A stretch of 64,000 bases of DNA from Meira nashicola (taxonomy: Eukaryota; Basidiomycota; Exobasidiomycetes; Exobasidiales; Brachybasidiaceae): positions 4,712,013 to 4,776,012 of the forward strand of contig BCJU01000001.1 of the NCBI GenBank assembly GCA_001600355.1, given 5' to 3'. A program made the position numbers and the translations under genes. This document shows positions 46,556 to 54,001 of this stretch, one piece after another. Within the stretch, counting starts at the first letter, position 1. Each line of letters begins with the position of its first letter. Below the pieces are notes generated by a model that ran no database searches, was not told where the DNA came from, and was given only the letters and a program-made list of their open reading frames with translations.

Positions 46556-47941
46556 AATAACGCGCGACCCATCCCTACTCTGAACACAGATGTGAGGTTC
46601 TATCACAGGTGATACGGAAATTGGCTCTTGAATGATGACAAGGACCCGGTCCTCACAATTAAAATCAGAAGAAGGAAAGAGCAAAAAAAATGATAAAATA
46701 CTGACGTGTACAAATAAATAAAAATAATAAAACAAATGGCGTGCGCAGCGCACCGCATAGCTCGTGTGTGTCATAAAGCTGGCCCGCATATTCGGAAATG
46801 GCGTGCGCTCTTTTTTCTTTTCACTTGGCGGGGCGTAGAATGTGTACGTACGGGTAGAGTTTCAAAGGTGTCTACTCAGTCTTGCAAAATGTGAAGGGCT
46901 TGTAAGCCTGCTTGCCCAGCGCGGTAATTCATCGCCCGCCCCACGGTCTTTTTTTTCTTTTGACGGAGTAGATATTCCGATCACTATGGATTGTTGAACA
47001 TCTATCGATGAGATTGAATTTGATCTTTAGAATCTGAGATGGATGAAACTGTATATTTTAATGGTATTGGCAAATAATAAATGAGATGATGGTAAAATCG
47101 GCTTTCAATATTATAATTTATTTAATCAGAATAAAATTATTTAATGTAAATAAATTTTCAAATCAATCGTAAGATAAACATGCTTTATTAAAATAGTTAT
47201 ATCACTCTGCTTGGGGTATGAGTCTTCCTTTTAATCGATTTTAGGTAATTTCAACCGATTTAAACAACTTATTTTAAATATTTTGATCATGAACAATAAA
47301 TAAAATAGAATTCATCATTCGTTTTCATTTCGATGAATTCATTACCATAAACAAATTTAATCAGAAAGACTACCCTCTCTAAAAAGGAGAATGATCAATT
47401 ATTCATTCGAGGGGGTTGTAGTTTGTAAAATTCAAAAAATATGATGAAACCATGTTACAAGACCAAACGATTGCGATGATTTGTGCCGAATTTGTAGGTA
47501 GCACATAATGGAGGGTCTAGTCACACTGATTTAATGCCAGTGTTGGACTTTTTCCTTAAAAGTGGTGGAGATGATGCACTTTAACGGAGGAATGTAGAAA
47601 TAAGAAAAAACCAACACGGTAAAGTGCTGAAAGGAAGCAGAAACGCACGCAGTTTTGTACACGCAGATCAAGGTTGCATGCATATTTTTTATTTTAAATA
47701 AAATATATTAGATTTTAATTGAGTTGAGTTTAGGCACTTTTTCACTCTTTCTTTAACGCTAAGACGCGCCTTTCTACACGATTTTTCATTATAGATACAC
47801 ACACACACATATACACAAAGTTCGTGAACAAGATACATATTTACCCTTTTCAATCCCCCAATCCGTTCTCTCTTCCACCATTATCACAAACCTTTTCAAT
47901 CTCTTTGATCACCATCAAGAACATCTTTCAAATCTTTAACA
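46482..47941. other. 1.46 kb intergenic region, orphan gene to histone H1
   Basis: The first 80 bp hold hairpins. A GCGCA-type repeat is at 46743..46757. About 47030..47350 is conspicuously AT-rich with runs of ATTTAAT and AAATAAAT. Near 47519..47549 an imperfect stem (AGTC-ACACTG with CAGTGT-GACT) is followed by TTTTT, a shape seen at ends of small RNAs, but no Pol III boxes are seen. The last 200 bp are the pyrimidine-rich H1 leader. No protein gene is found. Confidence 0.45.
46743..46757 (+). repeat. GCGCA tandem motif, copy 2 (one mismatch)
   Basis: GCGCAGCGCACCGCA differs at one base from the copy at 12785. It lies in the gap between the orphan gene and histone H1. Confidence 0.45.
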
Positions 47942-49171
47942 ATGTCTAAGCCAGTCGCTAAATCCGCTGCCGCCAAGAAGGCCACATCAACAGGTCCAAG
48001 TTACGAGGTAAGTATCAGAAACGGTTTCTTGTTTCGCCATTGCTATCTTGCTTCCCGTTGACAAGGCAAACGAAATGGTCACCATAGGGGCCAAAAGGAA
48101 TGCTAAAACGATCATTTAAACTGCTCGATGGATGGATGATAGCATGCTCACCACTCATACAAAGCTGTTTGGTTCAATTTCGCATATTCGCTTCACACCA
48201 TCGCCATTCGTCCGTTTCAAATTCGCGCGCGCGTTCGGATTGACGCGCCGGGATTGGAGCGCGTGGATGGTTTGCACTCTTGCTCGTTTAAGCTTCTTGC
48301 ACGGTTGATCAATGGTATATTGAACATGCTCAAAGCAAAACATGCTCCTTGGCACATACTATGGCAAAACGGCAGCTCTCTGTCATGTCTGTAGCCGCCG
48401 CTATCAAGCTTTTCGTCACCACCTTGTCAACGGAGCGCTGCCACGTACGAGCAAAAAAGTCTTGCGCGGAAAATTCAGTGCACGCTACTGGAAGCATCAT
48501 TACCTTGACTGATACTAGACAATCTTGCTGACATCCATCACATCTCCCTCACACTCTTTTTCATAACAGAGCATGATCAAAAGTGCCATCCTTGCCCACC
48601 CAGAAGAATCGCGTGCTGGTCTCAGTCGCCCAACCATCAAAAAGTACATCTTGCAAAAGTATCCAGCTGCAGCTAAAGTCTCAGAAGCTACTTTCAGCAA
48701 CCACGTCTCCAAAGCAATCCTCAAAGGTACCGAAAAGAAAGTTTTCACTTTGCCCAAGGGACCAAGCGGTAAGGTTAAGTTGGCACCAAGCGCAAAACCC
48801 GCTGTAAAGAAACCAGCAGCAGCCAAGAAGCCTGCCGCAAAGCCTGCTGCCAAGAAAGTCAAGAAGACCACCACCACTGCCAAGAAGGTAAGTCTCATAT
48901 ACGATCCGACATAGTTTCACGGTGATCAAACTCATACTCACACCTCTCCACCATCATTTTTTTCCCACTTGTAGCCCGCTGCTAAGAAGACCAAGTCTAG
49001 CACAGCAACAAAGGCAAAGAAGCCCGTCGCAAAGGCTGCTGCAAAGAAGGTACGTTAGATCCACTGAACCGACAGCCATATTTTTTGACCGTGAAATTTC
49101 TGACATTCATCTCTTTTCCCCTTTACTATTAGGTTGCACCCAAGAAGAAAGCTGCACCCAAGAAGGCATAA
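47942..49171 (+). CDS. linker histone H1, four exons
   Basis: This is linker histone H1, which binds nucleosomal dyad and linker DNA. I assemble four exons: 47942..48007, 48570..48887, 48975..49049 and 49133..49171. The introns are 562, 87 and 83 nt, all GT...AG. The product is 165 residues. The N-terminus (MSKPVAKSAAAKKATSTGPS) precedes one winged-helix globular domain, about residues 19-95 (YESMIKSAILAHPEESRAGL across the first junction, RPTIKKYILQKYP, FSNHVSKAILKGTEKK). An Ala/Lys/Pro-rich basic tail follows (KKPAAAKKPAAKPAAKK and similar), spread over exons 2-4. There is one globular domain, unlike yeast Hho1 with two. All three introns are phase 0 and two sit inside the tail. The first exon ends at GAG and the other two at AAG. 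The gene is intron-rich compared with its neighbours. Confidence 0.95.
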
Positions 49172-49836
49172 ATACCTCCGTAATCTCTTTGATTAGCGTT
49201 ACATGTGCTTCTATGGAGATATTGACGGGATGGAAAGAAGGGTGATTTACTCACTCATCTTCTTCATACCGTCTATACACATCCTTTCTTTTTCTTACCT
49301 ATTCCCGCTTGTGTACTAGTACGGCTTCTTTATGTGTATGTTTTGATGTGATACTTCTTGAATCAGTCAATATTTATGCTGTTTTGTCTTATTTATTATT
49401 GTTGTATCACGAATCAATTCATCTTTTCTTATTCTATGTGATTGGATAAATATTAGACTAGAATGTGTCATATTGTTTGTTTACTCATGCAATTTGACAT
49501 ATCGGCGCGCGCGTAGATAATCAAGGCAAGGAAAAAAGAAGCGTGCGCTTCCGCTCAACATAATTTAACTTCTATCCGAAATTATCTTTCAATTAAAAGA
49601 ACGTAAAGAACACCGCTATGACTGGTGATAATTATCTTGATTAGCCCCTGCGGAAAAGATACGAACATCAGTTTTTGAAAACTATCTTAAAGCACACCCT
49701 AAGGGCAAGTAAGGTTAACTTACACCTTATGCCTAGCACGCCTGCGGATTGATAAAGTGTAATCTCGGCGCTAAAATGAAGATTAGAATCGGTTTGTTTG
49801 TCTGTAGCACTCACTACCCGCTCACTCGAACTTCAC

Positions 49837-49850
49837 ACGCGTACACGCGT
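49837..49850. promoter_or_regulatory. paired ACGCGT hexamers in a convergent gap
   Basis: ACGCGT occurs at 49837..49842 and 49845..49850 (followed by AA), only 8 bp apart start to start. In this window the hexamer otherwise sits 90-200 bp upstream of genes. Here no gene start is nearby. Confidence 0.4.
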
Positions 49851-49869
49851 AAAGCAGCAACGCCTCGGG

Positions 49870-49882
49870 GCAGCGCAGCGCA
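49870..49882 (+). repeat. GCGCA tandem motif, copy 3
   Basis: GCAGCGCAGCGCA lies 20 bp after the ACGCGT pair. It is the same motif as at 12785, 46743 and 51959. Confidence 0.45.
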
Positions 49883-49901
49883 ATTCTCTCATACATCGCG
49901 G

Positions 49902-49917
49902 TATAGACTAGTCTATA
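49902..49917. promoter_or_regulatory. 16-nt perfect palindrome TATAGACTAGTCTATA
   Basis: This palindrome contains the 12-mer TAGACTAGTCTA also found at 4310..4321. Two-fold symmetry suggests a dimeric protein site or a DNA cruciform. No factor is known to me. Confidence 0.45.
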
Positions 49918-50378
49918 GCAGTGACGCACCCAGTTTACGACCCTGTCTATCTTTTCACAGCCTGAAAGGGTAACGGGTGCATATGTAGTGCGCTCCCGAG
50001 CTTCTCTTGATTATGAGAGTAGACGCACGCATTTGGATAACAAATCTTGAAGGTCTCACCACATTGATCACGACGCAGAAGATGTAATCCTAGTCTTTTG
50101 ATTTCAATATAGATAAAGGAAGTCAAAGCTCCTTGAAAGAATGAATTGAGGTCATAGGATGAGTTAGTAATGCTACAATGAAGAAAAAAAGAATAAGATA
50201 AGAAAAAGTCTCAATGTCGGATTGAGCGATTGGGAAAACACATATAGCGTTTACAGAGATCCATTAAGAATTCGAAATAGTACGAGTGAGTGGTCGTCAA
50301 AGGTATACTGCAGCGCGAATCGATCGTGCGCCCGCTCTATTTTAATAAGTCATTAAGGAGGATGTTTTGTCGTTCTGA

Positions 50379-51077
50379 TCAGTTGCTATAAGTAGCAAAT
50401 CTTTGATGAGGGCTTAACAAATTCCTCGTCCTTCCGTCAGGAGCATATGGTGGGGGAGATTGCAAAGGAGAATTCGCTGTCGGATATCTGGCATGTCCAT
50501 ATCCGCTTGCATATCCACCTCCTCCATTTGCCGGCATGGTTTGCTTTATTCCCACTCCATACTTTTGAAAATCCGATGAATTGAAGTTCATATCTCCCAT
50601 TGCTTTACCTCTCTCCTCCAACACTTTCTTCCTCTGTTGACGCTCCTTTTGTCGATCATTTAGCTGACTGAATGTCAAGAATGCCCAAATAGCAATTACC
50701 ATTACGAACAAACGAAGGATTGATGTACTAAAAGTATAAATCGCTCTCAATAGAAGTGCAGCAACGAAAAATCCTACACCGGTAGTGGCAAGTAGAGGTA
50801 GTGATAATTCTATTTCTCCCACTTTGATTGTTGCAATGGTGGGTTGAGATTGTTTATCCATGTCCGATGATGCGCTCGTGCTTGTGCTCAAAGTTCCATG
50901 TCCTGAAAGAGAAGAAGAAGTTGATGGAGATTTGTTAAACATTGTTGTGGTGGCTTGAATTGGAGAAGAAGGTGAATTTGGGACGACAACACTCTGTCGT
51001 CTAAGTGGACTTTTTGGCTTTAATTTCGGCCTTATTGCCATTTGAGCACGAGCGAAAGGCGAAGTTGATGATGACAT
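50379..51077 (-). CDS. orphan small membrane protein with PPxY motif
   Basis: I do not recognise this 232-residue protein. Residues 1-85 are Ser/Pro/Thr-rich and basic at first (RPKLKPKSPLRRQSV). A hydrophobic region of about 50 residues follows at about 95-140 (PLLATTGVGFFVAALLLRAI, then LRLFVMVIAIWAFLTF). It can form two membrane helices with a short loop. A basic charged helix comes next (DRQKERQQRKKVLEERG), then a Gly/Pro/Tyr-rich tail with PPPY at about 210, a candidate WW-domain (Rsp5) motif. The layout, with both ends cytosolic, suggests a small ER, Golgi or endosomal membrane protein or an adaptor. The frame starts at a proper ATG (ATCATGTC) and is plausible as a gene. Confidence 0.65.
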   Translation of the reverse strand: MSSSTSPFARAQMAIRPKLKPKSPLRRQSVVVPNSPSSPIQATTTMFNKSPSTSSSLSGHGTLSTSTSASSDMDKQSQPTIATIKVGEIELSLPLLATTGVGFFVAALLLRAIYTFSTSILRLFVMVIAIWAFLTFSQLNDRQKERQQRKKVLEERGKAMGDMNFNSSDFQKYGVGIKQTMPANGGGGYASGYGHARYPTANSPLQSPPPYAPDGRTRNLLSPHQRFATYSN

Positions 51078-52176
51078 GATTGCGTAATCTGGCTGTGCAA
51101 AAGGCGCAACGGTACCGTCAACTCTTGATTAGAACTATATGAAATGCGTACTTTAGCTACTTGACGCTTTCGATGGTGGTAGTAGTGATAAAAGGATGGA
51201 TGTCAAATGAAATTTTCCATAGTGAAGTACATAGTCTATTGTTCTATGAATCAGGCACAGTGTTCTGGTGTAGGACGATTACATGCAGTAAGCTACTTCC
51301 GATTCTATTAAAATCACATAGTGTGCATGCAAGCCTAGAATGTCTTTGAGAACGGTACCACGCCTTGTGATTTTTTTTTTTCGTGTTATCTTCTCTTAAG
51401 CACGCACTTCACCTGAACGTTTGCGCTGCGTATGGGGTCCCTCCTTTTGTTTGCTTCATACATGATTTGCCGAGCAAAATTCAGCGCCGGCGCTTATGTG
51501 GGGTTGGTTGCAAAGAAAGGTAGAATATGTATATCTTTGATCACATGGTTTTCCGGTGTACACTTCATCCGATCTTAAGTCAGAAGGAGTTATCAATGCT
51601 TGACGAAGAAGTATGTACATATATAAGGATATGAGACGGCATAAGAAAGAATAGCAAAAATGTGTTTCTAGAATATGTATGTATATTCCATGTCAAAAAC
51701 AAAAGTGAGACAAATGCATTGACGATCATCATCGGGACGGGGCGGCGCAAATTTAAATAAAGTCTTCAATTTAACATTATATTATGGCTAAAATAAGCCA
51801 CAGCAAGGCGCTACAGGCTGTATGAGGTCCAATTGTCACAATTCGGAGAGATGGATAACATACATAGATTAGGGGTTGCACCGTGTATTGCACTTTATGC
51901 GGAGTAGTGACAAGTTTTTAGCCTTTTTGATTCTCCGTCGAAAGCAGGCAAGCGCGGTGCAGCGCAGCGCAGCGCACGCGTACAGACTTCCAAACTGAGC
52001 ATCTACACCAACCTGGCAAGTTCAACATGGACTAAATGTACGTACGCTAACTTTTCACCAACACTTTTTTGCCAATCACTCCACTCTCCTATCCATCCAT
52101 AACAACACTCTCTTATCATCATCACCAATTGAGGTGCATCACTTTGTGAAACAGGGCTAAAAGCATACCTTTCACA
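51078..52176. other. 1.1 kb divergent gap, orphan membrane gene / syntaxin
   Basis: This promoter region of both genes contains a T-run (51371..51381), a GCGCA repeat at 51959..51976 that runs directly into ACGCGT at 51976..51981, and the sequence TGTACGTACG near 52036. The 62-codon frame at 51161 is not convincing. No RNA gene is recognised. Confidence 0.45.
51959..51981 (+). repeat. GCGCA tandem motif, copy 4, fused to ACGCGT
   Basis: This is the longest copy. GCAGCGCAGCGCAGCGCA at 51959..51976 shares its last A with an ACGCGT hexamer. It lies about 200 bp upstream of the syntaxin start codon, a typical promoter distance in this genome. Confidence 0.5.
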
Positions 52177-53350
52177 ATGTCATTCAATGATTTAGAACGA
52201 GGTGCAACTTCCTCACCACCTCCTATCCGATCAGGTGGAAATAACAACAACAATGCTACCAACAATGCTAGTACAGGTGGATTGAACGGACAGCAGTACA
52301 ATCGTGGAAGCTCACGTTCAAACAGAAACAATAATGCAAGAGGTCCTTTACCTTTGTATCATGCACCTCGATCATCATCCGATTCAACCAATAATGATAC
52401 AACACCTGCTCCTGTACAATCCGATCCAGAATTCAAACGATTGGCAGAACGGATTGGAATACAAGTATTTAAGCTAAACAGCAACGTGCAAGGAATCGAT
52501 AAGCTCGTCGAATTGCAATTACGAAAGATGAGAAATACAGGCAATCAAACGGCAGCTACCAAATCATCCGATAAAGATTGGACAGCGCAAATTCATGATT
52601 TAACAGAATCTACACGAGCATTAGTCAAAGATTTGAGCGGATCAATAAAGGATTTGGCAGGATTTCAACCTTCTTCACTTTCTCAAACAGATCGTTTGAC
52701 TGCTACAAAATTGCAAAGGGATTTTGAAAGTGCGATCAATGCATTTGCAAAAGCACAAAGGGAAAGTGCAAAATTGAGTCGGTCGATGTTAGATGGAGCA
52801 AAAGAAGAAAGAGAGAGAACACTTCGTGCAGCATCTTCCTCAGGGCAAGATGCAAACAAAGTTGCTGTAAATGAAACTCTTGTTCAAATTGATGATTCTC
52901 AACCATCAGAAGGAGGACAACAACAACAAATTCAACAACAAGAACAGAGACAGTCCAACGAACCTAGTCAAGCAGAAATTGAATTCCAAGAAACTCTCAT
53001 TGCAGAGCGAGAGAGCGAGATACGTGAAATTGAAAATGGTATTCAAGAATTGAACGAAATCTTCCGCGATTTAGGACACATTGTTCAAGAGCAAGGAGGA
53101 ATGATTGATAATATAGAATATAATGTGCAAACAATTGCAACCAACACTGGAGCTGCCGATCGCGAATTGGTTTCTGCAAGTGATTATCAAAGAAGGGCAG
53201 GTAGACGGGCTGCTTGCTTGATGTTAATCGTTGGTTTCGTTGTTGCAATCGTCTTATTAGCTGTAAGTTGATCTTAGAAGGTGAATGAATTAAGATACGA
53301 ATTGCCTACTGACACTCAAATTTTTTCTTTTAAAACAGATCCTTTCTTGA
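52177..53350 (+). CDS. Pep12-type endosomal/vacuolar syntaxin (Qa-SNARE), two exons
   Basis: This is a Qa-SNARE for endosomal or vacuolar fusion, most like Pep12/syntaxin-7. The coding sequence is 52177..53262 joined to 53339..53350, giving 365 residues. The N-terminus (to about 80) is Asn/Ser-rich. The Habc-type helical region begins FKRLAERIGIQVFKLN at about 88. The SNARE helix at about 270-335 has EIENGIQELNEIFRDLGHIV, then QEQGGMIDNIEYNVQ, with the zero-layer Gln in QEQGG. One C-terminal membrane anchor follows (ACLMLIVGFVVAIVLL). The intron (GTAAGT at 53263, AAACAG ending 53338) leaves a last exon of only ILS plus stop. If unspliced, the frame ends VS instead, so the product would be nearly unchanged. 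The Pep12 versus Vam3 assignment is not certain. Confidence 0.85.
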
Positions 53351-54001
53351 TAATTATGATGTACATTATGGTTTGAAGTCATTGCGTTCTACAATTTATC
53401 CTCTTACACAATCATCCAACATATACGACAGGAAGATATCCTTTCTTTTTTTAATTGCTGCGAAATAAGGACACCTCTGACGCGCCATTTAAAGCTTATT
53501 ACGAACATGCACCTTTATGCATCTCTGTCAATCTTTGCGCTTATCTCATCAGATAAAGCTTTTCTTGAAACATACAAAATTTCAACATTTGTGCTTAATC
53601 AAAGTGATTTACTGATTTGAAGATGAGCTCAGATCGTGATCAGGAATAAGCGAATTCGCTTTAAAGAGTATGTACGTACATACATACATATGTAGTCTAT
53701 AAGGATGATGAGGTACACAGTCTTTTCTTTTTTAGAAATTGAAATTGAAAAGTTATTTGAGTGGAGGCACATTAAGCCAGTCAAGGCAAAATAGCAGTTT
53801 ATTTTGTTACCTTTTTAATCTTACACTTTTTTACGCTAAAATTGCGAATTCAATGTAATGTAACTCTTCCTATTGTCAGCATACAGACACATTAATCAAG
53901 TTCCTGACAATTACAACTAATCTTAAAATCATGAACTTTTTAAGTGAGATCGATTGACCGACCTAAATCAAAAAGCACTACCATCATCACCCTCTTTAAA
54001 G
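53351..54001. other. upstream region of the siderophore synthetase
   Basis: This 651-bp gap contains the syntaxin 3' end and the synthetase promoter. The notable element is the GATA palindrome at 53541..53556. A TACGTACATACATACATATG alternating tract lies at 53671..53692, followed by TAGTCTA. The last 100 bp are AT-rich. An ATG at 53931 is closed by a TGA within nine codons and would be a short upstream frame. Confidence 0.55.
53541..53556. promoter_or_regulatory. inverted GATA pair, iron-responsive type
   Basis: TTATCTCATCAGATAA is an inverted pair of GATA boxes (TTATCT and AGATAA) with a 4-nt spacer. The right half reads ATCAGATAA (53548..53556), which fits the ATCWGATAA consensus reported for the fungal iron-sensing GATA repressors (SreA/Urbs1/Fep1 class). 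It lies 446 bp before the start codon of the siderophore synthetase. Repression under iron sufficiency is the natural reading, inferred from the family. Confidence 0.6.

Larger units (their letters stand above)
49172..50378. other. 1.2 kb convergent gap, H1 / orphan membrane gene
   Basis: Both neighbours end here, so only 3' sequence is expected, yet the middle has promoter-like features. These are two ACGCGT hexamers (49837 and 49845), a GCGCA repeat (49870..49882) and a 16-nt palindrome (49902..49917). The only small frame I see just downstream on the plus strand is ATG 50013 to TAA 50087 (24 codons), with no similarity. A non-coding transcript is possible. Confidence 0.45.

Noticed and set aside
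47519..47549. A Pol III small RNA ending in the stem plus T-run
   Set aside because: No A-box or B-box was found upstream, and the stem is imperfect.
48008..48569. A snoRNA in the first H1 intron
   Set aside because: There are CTGA strings near the end, but no proper C box (RTGATGA) with flanking inverted ends.
53954..54001. Earlier start of the synthetase
   Set aside because: The frame opens with TTG. The first ATG is at 54002, and the nearest upstream ATG (53931) meets a stop within nine codons.
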